Part shown: piece after piece, positions 11,920-22,472 of the stretch
Layout of the letters: every line of letters begins with the position of its first letter
How positions within the stretch are numbered: position 1 is the first letter of the stretch
Source: Myrmaecium sp. VS I D KN 1
Taxonomy: Eukaryota > Ascomycota > Dothideomycetes > Valsariales > Valsariaceae
Reading direction: 5' to 3'
Length of the DNA stretch: 64,000 nt
Assembly: GCA_019775845.1 (NCBI GenBank)
Contig: JADQAV010000018.1
Coordinates: forward strand, 131,044-195,043
The notes under the pieces: generated by a model
Databases searched by the model: none
Seen by the model: the letters and a program-made list of their open reading frames with translations, nothing else
Told to the model about the DNA's origin: nothing
Program-made: the position numbers and the translations under genes

Positions 11920-12891
11920 TCAGCCCAACATACTCTTCTTCCGCCCCCTCAACCTCACATCCTCCAACCGGCGCAAGACCACCTTCGCACCCGGATACGC
12001 ATCCGCATACGCCCGGAGCACAAGCGCGAACAGCTCCTCCGCAGCAGCGGGATGCGTCGCGCCGAACGCGCGCTCAAGGACATATAAATCCACGGCGCGG
12101 TCCTCATCCTGAACGGTCGCCTGCGCGAGGCCGAAGTCAATCAGGACGACGGTGCCTTCCTGTGCCAGAAGCCGGGGCGACGACGACGACGATGATGCCG
12201 AAGCCAGCTGCTCCTTCTGCTCCTCCTCCCCCTTTCCCCTCCGCCGCGGCCGCACCATCAAATTACTCGTCGTCAAATCCCCATGCACAACACCAACCTC
12301 ATGCATGCGCGCCACCGCGCGTCCAACACGACGCATGAGCGGCTCCAGCAGTACCACCCTTTCCATCTCCCTCTCCCCTCCCCCCTCCTCATCCCTCCCT
12401 ACACCCTCCCTCTCCCTCTCCAACCAATCCAACAACCCCCTCACCGTGACCCCACCCTCCACCCACTCCATCGCCAACCATCCACGCTCCCAATCCAACG
12501 CCAGCACGGCGGGGACCGCGACCCCGGCCCGCCGGCACCGCACCAGCATCCGCGCTTCCGCCAGCACCCGCTGCCGCGTCAGCCGCCGGTCCAGGACCGG
12601 GTGCCGGTAGGGTTTCGGGGGCCGGTACTTGAGCAGCGCGGTCGGCGTCGCGCCGCCGCCGCCGCCGCCGCCGGTCGTCGACCGACCGACGGAGAACCAG
12701 GGAACGCGGTACACCAGCGCCTCGGCGCCTTGGGTGAGCAGCCGCACGTACGCCGGCGCGGTCGAGAAGGGGAAGGGGAGGGGGTGGAGGTCGGTGACGT
12801 CGACGGTGGTAGGGGCAGCAGTATTGGCAGCGGCGGCAGTATCACTGCCGAGCCCACCATCTCCCCTCTTATCCGCGCCGAGCACGCTCAT
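11920..12891 (-). CDS. BUD32: EKC/KEOPS complex kinase/ATPase Bud32
   Basis: Single exon of 323 aa from the ATG at 12891. The frame stays open upstream, but the peptide MSVLGADK starts just before the conserved region. Bud32 is the small atypical kinase/ATPase of the KEOPS complex, which makes t6A at position 37 of ANN-decoding tRNAs. Visible signatures: QGAEALVYR as the glycine-poor ATP loop, YRHPVLDRRLTRQRV, the catalytic VVHGDLTTSN near residue 205, and IDFGLA near 250. It is longer than archaeal and yeast Bud32 because of low-complexity inserts: a Gly run after the ATP loop, a charged Glu/Gly loop and a Ser-rich stretch between catalytic and metal motifs. A tRNA gene lies next door, but that is probably coincidence. 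Confidence 0.93.
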   Translation of the reverse strand: MSVLGADKRGDGGLGSDTAAAANTAAPTTVDVTDLHPLPFPFSTAPAYVRLLTQGAEALVYRVPWFSVGRSTTGGGGGGGATPTALLKYRPPKPYRHPVLDRRLTRQRVLAEARMLVRCRRAGVAVPAVLALDWERGWLAMEWVEGGVTVRGLLDWLEREREGVGRDEEGGGEREMERVVLLEPLMRRVGRAVARMHEVGVVHGDLTTSNLMVRPRRRGKGEEEQKEQLASASSSSSSPRLLAQEGTVVLIDFGLAQATVQDEDRAVDLYVLERAFGATHPAAAEELFALVLRAYADAYPGAKVVLRRLEDVRLRGRKKSMLG

Positions 12892-14337
12892 AACGCCGTC
12901 GTTTCTTTCGCTCTTTGCGTGTGTGTATGTGTGTGTGTGTGTCCGGCTGGACGATGCGGGTTCAACGATCACCGGATCCAAGGACGGAGAATCGCCGGCG
13001 AGGAAAAGAGGGCGGAATAGGTCGTGGAAACGAAGACGAAGCGCGCACCGTGATGGGGGAAAAACGGTCGAAGGGCGGTGATTTCTTGCTGGTGTTGCTG
13101 CTGATGCTCGTGTATTGTATGCGTGAGAATGTGTATGTGTGCGCGCGCCGCACCCGGAAAGCGTAGGAAGCGTAGTCGAAAGGTCCGGAGAATTGGGATG
13201 ATCGGTTTCGGACCGCTGTGCGGAAGAGTGAGGGAGGGAGGAGGGTTGAAAGGTGTAGATGGTTGGTGATGTCCTTTCATTTGGCGGGAGACCTAGAGAA
13301 AAAGTTCCAGGGATCTCTCTGGCCAAGGGACGGCAACCCCGCTGACGACACCGCCGGCTCCCCACCAGACATTTGGATCATAAAAGCGGCTTTTCAATGA
13401 AAAGAGACGGATACCGAATCAGATCAACAAAGTCCCGATAAGCGCTCAAGTAAGAAAATGCGTACACATGTTGACGTGCATCAGATTGTCAAGATGGCAG
13501 AGACTCGACCAAGTGACAAGAATTGTAGGTATGTATTCATTATATTGCTAAGGCAGACCATCCGGACCAACCGTTCGCCTCTCCGCTTTCCGAGCCCCAA
13601 CCAATCCCTATGGGACGGCTCCAGGAACTAAAGGGAGCAACGGGAATATCAGTTCTCGCTGTTGCTGCCGCTGCTGTTCCTGCCACCATACGATAACACA
13701 CTATCTCCTTCAACACATAAGGCAAAGCCAAACCGCGATATCAGAAGCAAACAGATGCATGTGTCGAGGAAAAGCAAGTTCGCTCCGCTGCGGGCGTCTG
13801 CGAAATGAACTCGTTTCCTGTCGTCCGCCTCCGAACAATGTTTCAGTAGAGGAGAGGCACGAAGCAAGACGAGTGCACCCATGTCCGCGCAAGAATACTG
13901 GCAGCACCGAATAAAAGATCACAAAGCAGGAGCCATGAAAGAAAAAAGGAAGACCGTAACACCACCGGTTCGTAACAGAAACGCAAGTCGAAGAATTTCC
14001 TGGGATTGGAGAGACAGGACTGTACAAATCAAGTCCGTTGTGGTGAACTCGGGAAAAGGCACGCCACGGGGCGCATGCCGAAGAAACGGAAGAAAAGCCA
14101 AAAGGATGTTGAAAGTAGAAATTAATTCATAAAGGGCCGTCAAAACATCAGCGAGCATCCGTGGCCGTCTGCGCGACGGACCGGGGACGACCGTCCAAGA
14201 TATACTCAAGTGAACTTGTGGAGGCCCGTCCACAGACCCGGATCAACCAGTAACTGTTGGGACACCTCGAACACGAAGTCAAATGCGTCTTTTTCACTTC
14301 TTCTCCTGCGAGATCATACCCATTAGCTGCGCTGTTC
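12892..14337. other. Intergenic, bud32 promoter and downstream flank of the Q/N-rich gene
   Basis: A GT-rich microsatellite lies near 12918-12942. The rest is unremarkable. Open frames are fragments without family resemblance. Confidence 0.5.
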
Positions 14338-16110
14338 TCAAAACACCGTGCTCTTCCTCTTCTCGGCGCTCGTCAAGACAAGCAAGGGTGTCCGTCTCCT
14401 TGCACCGGAAGAGGGTCGGGGCTCCTCTGGGCGTACCTCGACCAACTTTCCACCAATGCTGCCCTCATCGCTGCTGACACTCTTCGCGCTATAGCCATCC
14501 ACGCTGGCCCTGTCACGGGACCGTTCCTTCATCTCCTTCCTCTCGGACCCGATCGCTCCGCTGGCTGCCGCACGAAGACTGCCGATACTAGGCTTACCGG
14601 AGAGGCTGCCGCTGCCTCCGCTGTGCACGCTGTCGGTGTCGTTGTCGGACGGGAAAACGATTTCATTTTCAGAAACAGGAGTCATGCTTCCACCACTGCC
14701 GGAACGCACACCACGACGCTCGATTCCAGCACGAACCAAGCTGTGCACGGCACGTCGCCGCTGGCGAGTCGAGAAGTTCTTGCTTCCCTCGTGCTTGGTG
14801 GTGGGACAGGCCTTGAGCTCCTCAAAAGGAGGCGGTCCACGTGGCTGGCGCAGAGGGTGCTCGCCAGCTCGAGACTGACCAGGGCCAAAAGTTCCAGTTT
14901 GAGGGGTCTGGGGGAAGCCGCCAGTACGCAGAGCAGACTTGGGGCCTTCTCCAACGCTATCATTGCCAGTGGGGTTGCTCATGGAGAGACCCTTCTTGTG
15001 GCCCCGACGGAACGCGTTGGCCGATGGAGGAGGCAAGGGGGCGACCTCCACGGGCGGAGAAGGCGTCTTCTTGGGCGGGGAAGCGCGGCCAGTCATCGGG
15101 AAATAACTACCGTTCATGTTGGCATCCATGGAAGGGGAAACATCGGCACGGTAGGTTGGAGTTCCAGATTTCGGTGGAGAGTTCGTGTAACTCGGAGTCG
15201 CCGGAGGTGGAGAGTTCGACATCTGGGCTTGCTGCATCGCCTGTTGCTGCTGATACGCCTGGTCCACAACGTAGTTGTATTGGCCAGTCATGGCGTTGTA
15301 GACCACGTAAACGCCCGGCTGACCGGGAACTTCCTGTGGCGCGGACAAGTTGTTGACAAACTGTTGATTGTACATGTTGGTGCGAGCGGACATGGGCGTG
15401 ACGGGGAACTGTTGACGCATGTCGTTGTTCTGCAAACTGCCATTCAGGTTCATGCCATTGAGGTTCACGCCATTGAGATTCGTGCCGTTCAGGTTCAACC
15501 CTTGGATGCCGCGAGCAGTCAGCTCCAGAAGCTGCTGCTGGAGCTGTTGCTGGCGTTGCTGGAGGTACATTTCCGTGGCCACGAGCTGAGCCACGATGGC
15601 AGGGTCCATCTGGTCGTCCGCGTGCTGATCAAGCTCTAAGGAAGGAGGAGCAAGGACCTGCTCGGGAAGCGAATACATTTGCTGGCCATTGGCGTTGTAC
15701 CCATAAGGAGTCTGACCGGCACCATAGAAGGTGGACGCCGTGGTTGTCTGCGGAACACCTTGTCCATATCCGTTCATATTGTTGTTATTGTTGAACTTGT
15801 TTCCACCATTGCCACCGTAGGCAAACTGGTGTTGAGTCTGATTGTAGGGGGCCGACTGAGGAACCATGTTGCCGGGCGTTTTCGGAGCGGTGCGAAGGCC
15901 GGCGAGAAGGTGAGAGCGGCTCGTGCGAGGAGTGGGCAGAGCCTCCTGGTTTTCGTTGATCGAAGCAACGCGTGGTGCGGAAGCGAGGTTCAAGCGCTTA
16001 AGCTGCGAACCCTTTCCACGAGAGGCGAACCCAGCATTGGGGACACCAAGGCCTCCGTTCGAGGCGTAGTTGTTATTGTAAGTCATCTGAGCAAGACCGC
16101 CAGCGTCCAT
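14338..16110 (-). CDS. Conserved-looking disordered Q/N-rich protein
   Basis: Single exon of 590 aa with ATG at 16110. A polypyrimidine tract ending in CAG (about 16129-16131) just upstream suggests a 5'UTR intron. Most of the chain is low complexity: Asn-rich segments, a glutamine run near residues 180-195, then a tandem ~5-residue repeat of the type LNGxN (residues about 205-225), and a PGQPGVYVVYNAMTGQYNYVV box. One dense basic/hydrophobic block (PPPFEELKACP ... STRQRRRAVHSLVRAGIERR, about residues 440-485) looks like the functional core. Ser/Asp-rich tails follow. I believe such proteins occur across filamentous ascomycetes but cannot name a function. Composition suggests an RNA-binding-associated or condensate-forming protein. 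Confidence 0.8.
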   Translation of the reverse strand: MDAGGLAQMTYNNNYASNGGLGVPNAGFASRGKGSQLKRLNLASAPRVASINENQEALPTPRTSRSHLLAGLRTAPKTPGNMVPQSAPYNQTQHQFAYGGNGGNKFNNNNNMNGYGQGVPQTTTASTFYGAGQTPYGYNANGQQMYSLPEQVLAPPSLELDQHADDQMDPAIVAQLVATEMYLQQRQQQLQQQLLELTARGIQGLNLNGTNLNGVNLNGMNLNGSLQNNDMRQQFPVTPMSARTNMYNQQFVNNLSAPQEVPGQPGVYVVYNAMTGQYNYVVDQAYQQQQAMQQAQMSNSPPPATPSYTNSPPKSGTPTYRADVSPSMDANMNGSYFPMTGRASPPKKTPSPPVEVAPLPPPSANAFRRGHKKGLSMSNPTGNDSVGEGPKSALRTGGFPQTPQTGTFGPGQSRAGEHPLRQPRGPPPFEELKACPTTKHEGSKNFSTRQRRRAVHSLVRAGIERRGVRSGSGGSMTPVSENEIVFPSDNDTDSVHSGGSGSLSGKPSIGSLRAAASGAIGSERKEMKERSRDRASVDGYSAKSVSSDEGSIGGKLVEVRPEEPRPSSGARRRTPLLVLTSAEKRKSTVF

Positions 16111-17577
16111 ACTCGGAGATAATATCGTCTGGGGGAAAAAGTCTTTTCGTTAAGTGTGAAGAAAAATGCGCGGAAGCGAAATCGTAGGATGGAACGGAAA
16201 AGAAGTCGAGAAGAGAGAGCTGAATGAAAGTGGTGGGGTCGTGGAGGTCAGTGTATAACCGAGCGCGTCAAAGGCCAACAGAAGCTATGTGCAGGAACGC
16301 TTCTGTGTTCTCGTTCTGCTCGCCAAGGTGTAGAATTAGGGGATTAGGAATCGCTAGGATTGGTTGGTAGTGAAAAGCGTGTCAAGACGAAAGTCTGAAA
16401 GACTAGCCGGATCGTTGTCGTTCCACTCGAGGACCGGTCAGAGAAAGCAAAGGTCGCGAAGCCACGCGTTGTTTTTCCGTAGGGCGGAGCCGGTGACGGT
16501 GGACAGCGACGTGGTTGGGTTTCCAGACGATCGACCGACGGTCAGGAAGATGGAAGAGGAAGAGGCTCGTATGGGCTGTCGACAAGTGGATACAAGAAAC
16601 CGGATAAGCGGGCAGGAAAAACGAGATGGGTGAATGAAGATGAGTCTCGATGGATGCAAAGCCGCGAACGGTGGTGGTTGATAGAGAGGGAGGCTCTGCA
16701 ACGCACGCGAGGTTGATTGGTGAGCGACGACGCAGGCGCGGCTCGACTGAAGGGAAGATTAAGATGGAGGGAAACAAGGACCTCTCCGACCGACGATGGG
16801 CTTTCTGGGATGAGAGGGAATTTTTGGGGTGTTGTATTGCAGTTGTAAAGATGCGAACAGAGAGAGGGAGTGTGGCAGCAGCGACAGCTATGGGGAAAGA
16901 GGGCGGGGGGAGATGGTGGAGAGGGAAGAAGAAAGGGAGATGGAAGGAGGTGAAGTTGGACAAAGAGGCGGATGGTGTCCTTGGGGGGAGAAGAAGAAGA
17001 AGAGGAGGAGAGGAGGAAGAGGAAAAAGAGTTGATGGAGGTGAAGGAGGAAAGGGGAGGGAGGGGAGGAGGGAAAAAGGGAAAGGGCGGCCCAGGGCCAA
17101 AGGCCAAGCCGACCTAGACGAGACTAGTCCGACCGTCTGCATTCGGGGCGGACGCGGGCGCGCGGGCTGGCCCTTTGGGGAGGATAAATAGTACTGTAGA
17201 TAGACCCAAGGTACTAGTATGTACAGCACAGAAGTACAGAAGTATGTACTGATAGTAGTCCGACTGCCTCCGTAAGTACTGACATCTGATATCATAACTG
17301 CTATACATGAGCGAACTGTCAGTGGACATGGACACACCGTAAGGAACCTCAGGCTCTAACAGTGTCTCCTAGGTAAAACACCACATCATGAGCCTGAGGC
17401 TTCGAGAGAGTGAGAGTAGTACCTCTCGCCCATATTTTTATTACGAATACTCTCAGGTACACTCGCCCTACAACCGGTACCCTACCCGCAGCAAAACCCT
17501 CCACCGTACCAGATGTGTACATCAGCCAATGGAAGAACCACTGGAAGCTACATCGACCGTTTCCCCGCTAAAAGGTC

Positions 17578-17645
17578 GTACCTTAGATAAGTACCTTATG
17601 TAGGTACTTGCTCATATGTACCTACGGTACCTTAGCAGTCGGTAC
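17578..17645. repeat. Cluster of GTAC-centred motifs
   Basis: Six GTAC tetramers fall in 68 bp (17578, 17591, 17604, 17618, 17627, 17642), mostly as GGTAC or GTACC with AAGGTAC/TACCTT flanks. Further copies extend over 17.18-17.75 kb. About 0.3 would be expected by chance. Function is unknown: degenerate repeat or binding-site cluster. Confidence 0.7.
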
Positions 17646-18782
17646 AGTAAGCTGGCTGACTTGCTGGATAGCTAGCTGAATAGCTGGCTGGCTAGGCTAA
17701 TCCCCTGGTACAGAGAGAGGTAAGGTACCGGTACCCTTCCCACCCACCACCCACTCATCAACCACCAAACCAATCTCCCCCTCCCCTGCATGTGAACGAG
17801 AAAAGAAAGAAAAGAAGAAGATGATGATGATTCGGCCGGGACCGGTTCTCAAGCCCCAAAGAAAACCATGCGTGCTGAATGGAGGAGGGATGGATGGATG
17901 GGAGTTTGTTAAGCGCGCTCAGCACCTTCACGCGTCTATCCGCTCGCCCCCCTCCCCATGCATGGATCCGAGCTTCTAGGTCGGTCATCCATCCATCCAT
18001 CCATCCATGGAAACGAATCCCCTCTCTCTCTTTCGCCGGACCCCAACTTGACGTGCATACGGCATGTATGTATATACATACATACAGATTCAAGCACCGC
18101 CGAAGCGCGCGTCTGTATGTAAGTAAGCAAGCAAGCAAGTAGTCGAGAAGAAGAAGAAGAAATCCACACGAACGGGTTTTGGCAAGTACTAGTAGGTACT
18201 AGGTACTGTATCAGACATCGAAGACGGGCATACGAAAGTACACTCCCCGCATGCCTCCTCCCCAAAGAAGCAAAATCAAAAGGAAAGCAAGAAGGAAAAT
18301 AGCATGAACCCTCCACCATAGCACCAACAGGAACACCCAACACCCAAACAATGAAAACAAAACAAAACTCGAGAAATTCAAACAAGCAACGCGTTTCATT
18401 CATTCGTCCGACAAACCCGGTACGTTCCTAGTACCTCCCCGCTCCCGCTCCCGCCACCAACCACACAAAACTCAGCCCAACCCAACCCCTACGAGCCAAC
18501 TAACCAAACGACCTACTTAGCCCTACAAGCCAACCCAAGCAAGCGCTACCAAAGCAGAGTAGAGCGGGCGGCTATTCAAAGTGACAACGAAGAGAGAAGA
18601 TCAGAGGAAAAGAGAAAAAAAAAAGAGTAAAAGGGAAAAGAGGCGAAAGCGAGAAGAAGAGATTCAAAGCGAAGGAACAATCAGCTTCTTCCCCCCCCCC
18701 CCCTCCCGGTCCTCCTTCCGGCGTCTCGATCCAAAGCAACCAACCCGAAAAACCACCAAACAGACCCCCCCAGAAACCCCCC

Positions 18783-18809
18783 AGGAGGAGGAGGAGGAGG
18801 AGGAGGAGA
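18783..18809 (+). repeat. AGG trinucleotide run
   Basis: About nine AGG units in non-coding sequence. This is a simple microsatellite. Confidence 0.75.
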
Positions 18810-19157
18810 TGGGAGTGAGGGATCAAACACCTAACCGCGATGAAACAGCCCCCTCACTCCCTCGTTCACGTTTCCAACGTTTTCATGGGGTGGAAACCTC
18901 ACACACACTCTGAACCCCTCCCCCCTGCTCATCTTCCCCCGCGGCGCCCGCCCCTCTCGTTCGGAAAACGGAGACAGGGACCGGAGTCAAAAGTAAAGCA
19001 AAAAGCAAACTCGTCAGGATCAAGATAAGATAGAAAACATATCATCAATAACCACACCTATACATGCTTTTCTTCCCCTCCCTTCTATCTATGTGTAATC
19101 TATCAACATCACCGCATCTTCCAATCCAACCCCCTCCCCATTCCAACCCACACCATC

Positions 19158-21719
19158 CTACCGCCGCCCCAACATCTCCACCCCCTCCCCATCCCTGCCC
19201 TCGCACTCCGTGATCCGCTCCGCCGCCCGCACCAGATCATACGCGATCTCCTCGCCCACCACGCTATCGTGCGCGTACGCCGGGTGCGCGCGGACGAAGT
19301 GGCGGAGCCAGCGGGCCGTCGTCCACAGCCGGCCGTCCGCCCGGCGCCGGATGAGGTCGAGGTAGCGCGCGAGCTCGCACCGCGTCTCCACGTCCACGTT
19401 CATGCTGTTCAGGTAGGATTCCACGAGCGGGATCAGGCCCGGGAAGCCGTCCTCCTTGGCTTGTCCGTTGATCACCTCGTGGATGCTCATCAGCTCGTAT
19501 TCCTCCACCGGCGGCGGCGCCGGCGGGCTCGTCGGCCGGCTGATCCCCGCCGCCGGGGTCGAGGTGCCCGACGCGCTGCCGCTGTGAGTGTTCGACTTGG
19601 CGTGCCGCGACGGGAAGGGGTTCTTCCGGAAGTAGAACTTCTCGTTGAGCACCGCGTCCCGCTTGTGCGCCGTCTCCATGTTCTCCGTCACCTTGGTGAT
19701 GGGGATGTAGAAGTTCAGGTCGTACGAGAGGATCGCGCGGGTGATGAGGACGATGAAGACGGAGAACGCCGCGTTCTCGAAGTCCGTGATCTGGATCTCC
19801 ATCGGCCGGAACTCGACCCGCCAGCCCGTGTCATTTCCAGGCGGCGGCGGCTTGAAGCGCATGTGCTGCCAGTTCGTCGATTGCAGGTTTTCGAAGTGGT
19901 CGGTCTTGTTCAAGTCGAGCTCTTCGAGGTCCTCGTTGAAGACGACGATGGGATCCCGGATGAAGAGGTGAGCGAAGTGCGTGGCAAGCAGGTCGTCCAT
20001 GCCGCCCTCCACCAGGCGCTTCTTGATATCCTCGTCGACGATGAGATTCGGGTCGAGGTACTCTTTCCGCAGACGCGGATCCTGCGAGATGTAGGTGGAG
20101 TTGGAGGCATAACGCGACTTGGGTATCCGCCACCGGTCATGCTCCAGGGGCTGTGGTGGTCAGCGATGTTTTGCGTGCCCGATAGACAAGATACACCCTA
20201 CCTTCTCTCCCAGTTCCTCCGGCGTGCGATCGTCGACCGCAGCGCTGATCTGATTCCATCTGACATCCGTGTCCGCAAGGAAGCCCTTGTAGATGGGCGT
20301 CGCAGCCGTTAGTGCGAGCATGATCGGGCCCAGCGGGCTCAGTTGATCGTACATCTTCCGCCCTTCGTCGATATTCTTGGCCTGAAAGGTGATCTGTAGA
20401 CAGCAACTTCCCATCCCAAAAGCCATCGCATCCATGTAGATCTTGTTTTCCTTCACGGCCCCCTTCCGCACATCGTCGTCCTCCGGCCACTGGTGCAGGT
20501 CGTAGTTCACCGTCGGGTCCCACCACGGCCAGGGCGTCTTCTCATCGCGAAAGACAGGCACGTTGACCTCGACCTTCCTACCTCGGCGCGCACGGATGTT
20601 GGCTGCCAGCGTCGGGAACCGAATATGGGGATTCGCAATCTCGTCCGGCAGAAACTGAGACCGCAGCTTCTCCCCCGACACGGGGTAGTCCGGGGTGATG
20701 CAGTCCTTGCAGCCGAGACGGGGGAAGGTCGTGAGCGTGATAGGGTACTCGTTGGGCGCCATGTGCTCTTTGGCGATCGCTCGCCTGCAGCCGTGTCAGT
20801 CGCACACCGGTATGACCGCAGATGGCACCGGCCCACGGGGCCCACCGCTCACCTCTTCTTCATGTTATGCTCCACGTCCAGCAGGTCCTTGAAGCCAATC
20901 CCCCAAGGTTTGCCGGGGGTCGCCTCCAGCATGAACCGGCCGAATTCGGGATGAAAGACCGGGGCGGTTTCACCTGCGCTATTGGATGTCAACGGCCCCG
21001 GCCACAGAAAAAGCTCATCGCGACCCCCCTCCCCCATCGCTCGCCCGACCAGGTATCGAACGCTTACCGAGGCTGGGTACGCTGCATGTCCGGGACACCC
21101 CCTCCCTCCGCCAGGAGCTGCTTGTTGGACGCCAGCGCGGCGAGGATGTCGGCCTGTCGCAGGGAGAGCCGGACCTTGCGGTGCTCATCGTCGTAGCACA
21201 CCACCAGATATTCGACCTGCAGAGAGCCCGATTAGCATGGAGTCGCATGAAGGGCGGGCAGATCTCGCCCCCTCCTCTCATTCTCGACGGGGCCTGACCT
21301 CGTCTCCCCAGAGCATCGCATCGCGTTCCTTGCCCTTCGCCCGGCGCCAGATCGCCAACAGTTGCTACGTCAAAAAAGCGTGTGAGCCTATGTTTTCTCT
21401 TCCTCACTTCCCCGGCGTGCCCCAGCCCCCTCTCCAAGAGGAGGAGCGACATGCGTCTCGCCGGGGGGCGGGTGGGTCGGGGGTTCGTTCGGCGGTGGTA
21501 CCTCGATTCCCCAGGATCTCACATGGCCCGCAACCTTCTTAGCCTCCGGCCAGTCAAGCGGTGTTCCAATCGCACTGCATGGGAGGAAGAGGGGAGAGGA
21601 GGAAATTGACCATTAGCCCGTCTGTACGTTCTCGAATAGCGAAGAGGACGAGGGAGGGCCGGGGGAGACAAGAAAGATCTCCCGCGACAACTGGGGGGGT
21701 GGTCTCACAGCAGTCCCAT
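19158..21719 (-). CDS. GSH1: Glutamate-cysteine ligase (gamma-glutamylcysteine synthetase)
   Basis: Seven predicted exons: 21719-21709, 21574-21502, 21364-21299, 21216-21068, 20978-20853, 20784-20202 and 20150-19158 (666 aa, normal for fungal GCL). It catalyses the ATP-dependent joining of glutamate and cysteine, the limiting step of glutathione synthesis in the cytosol. The spliced N-terminus MGLLAIGTPLDWPEAKK matches the family, as do LLWGDE-type WGDEVEYLVV, GRFMLEATPG, FPRLGCKDC, AFGMGSCCLQ and the C-terminal EFRPMEIQITDFENAAF. Exon 1 is only 11 nt. For exon 5 the acceptor at 20979 must be used, because the next AG gives a stop. A Ser/Thr/Pro-rich insert (about residues 520-565) is a likely regulated loop. 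A Yap1-type element lies about 510 bp upstream. Confidence 0.94.
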
Positions 21720-22229
21720 GCTTGCTGAAGCTTTGGACGATCCTCCTATATCTCACGACCGATCCGGGCGCAGTTCAGCTGTCGTCACTGGTGCTGCTAC
21801 TGCTGCTGCTGCAGGGTTGCGGGGGTGGAGCGCGGTTCGCTGCAAGCCCCTCCTCCTCGCCGAGGCGCAGATCCGTGATATATCAAAGGCGGGTGGGTGC
21901 GAGCGACAAGCGTGTACGTAGGCGGCGTGCATGCGATGCGTGGGAGGTTCAGAAGAAGCAGCAAAGGGGAAGGGAAAGGGAAAAGGAGGGAGAGGAGAAG
22001 TCGGACAATGTCGCAATTAGGCCCGTCAACCCATCGCCAATGGGCAGGTCATAAGTAAGTGGGGAAAGTCGGGTGAGGTCGAGTAGTGGAGGGAGGGGGG
22101 ATTTGGTGATGATAAATTCCCCCCCCCTCCCCCCCACCCACTTTTTTTCACGTCGCGAACGGGAACCTCAGGCAGATCGGACGGGGAACGGGGGACAATC
22201 CTCTCCCGTCCCGTCAACAACGGCGTCCG

Positions 22230-22237
22230 CTGACTAA
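22230..22237 (-). promoter_or_regulatory. Putative Yap1/AP-1 response element
   Basis: On the gene's strand the octamer reads TTAGTCAG, about 510 bp upstream of the glutamate-cysteine ligase ATG. As I recall, this is the Yap1 element described in the yeast GSH1 promoter, so oxidative-stress induction is plausible. An octamer match can occur by chance. Confidence 0.45.
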
Positions 22238-22430
22238 TCTGCGATCCTATCTCCGCTAATTAATCCAATATCCGCCGCCGCTTATCGTCCGGCCGGGGCA
22301 AAGGGCATCTCGCGATCTGCTGCTTCGACGACCGCAACCACTGCACGTCCAGCAGTCCAGCAATCCAGCAGCAGTCGGGTAGACACCCACGTGCTCCAAC
22401 GATGGTGATCGTACCACCCTCCCACACGCT

Positions 22431-22472
22431 CGCTGCACAAACTGCACGAACTGCACAAGCTGCACTGCACGC
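22431..22472 (+). repeat. Imperfect 9-bp tandem repeat (CTGCACAA-type)
   Basis: Four imperfect units of the form (a/g)CTGCAC(a/g)a lie in the glutamate-cysteine ligase upstream region. Confidence 0.6.

Larger units (their letters stand above)
16111..19157. other. 3-kb intergenic region with GTAC-rich and simple-sequence tracts
   Basis: This is the upstream region of the Q/N-rich gene and the downstream flank of the glutathione gene. 16.8-17.1 kb is purine-rich (GGA/GAA). 17.18-17.75 kb is dense in GTAC-centred motifs and AGCTGGCT-type repeats. 17.98-18.01 kb is a CCAT run. 18.69-18.81 kb has a C-run and an AGG run. The long frames are purine/pyrimidine shadows. No gene is supported. Confidence 0.6.

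Noticed and set aside
16403-17107. 234-codon minus-strand frame of Pro/Ser/Phe runs
   Set aside because: Made of purine/pyrimidine simple sequence; lies in the upstream region of a real gene.
19269-20312. 347-codon frame opposite glutamate-cysteine ligase
   Set aside because: Arg/Val/Glu-rich shadow; the opposite strand encodes the recognised enzyme.
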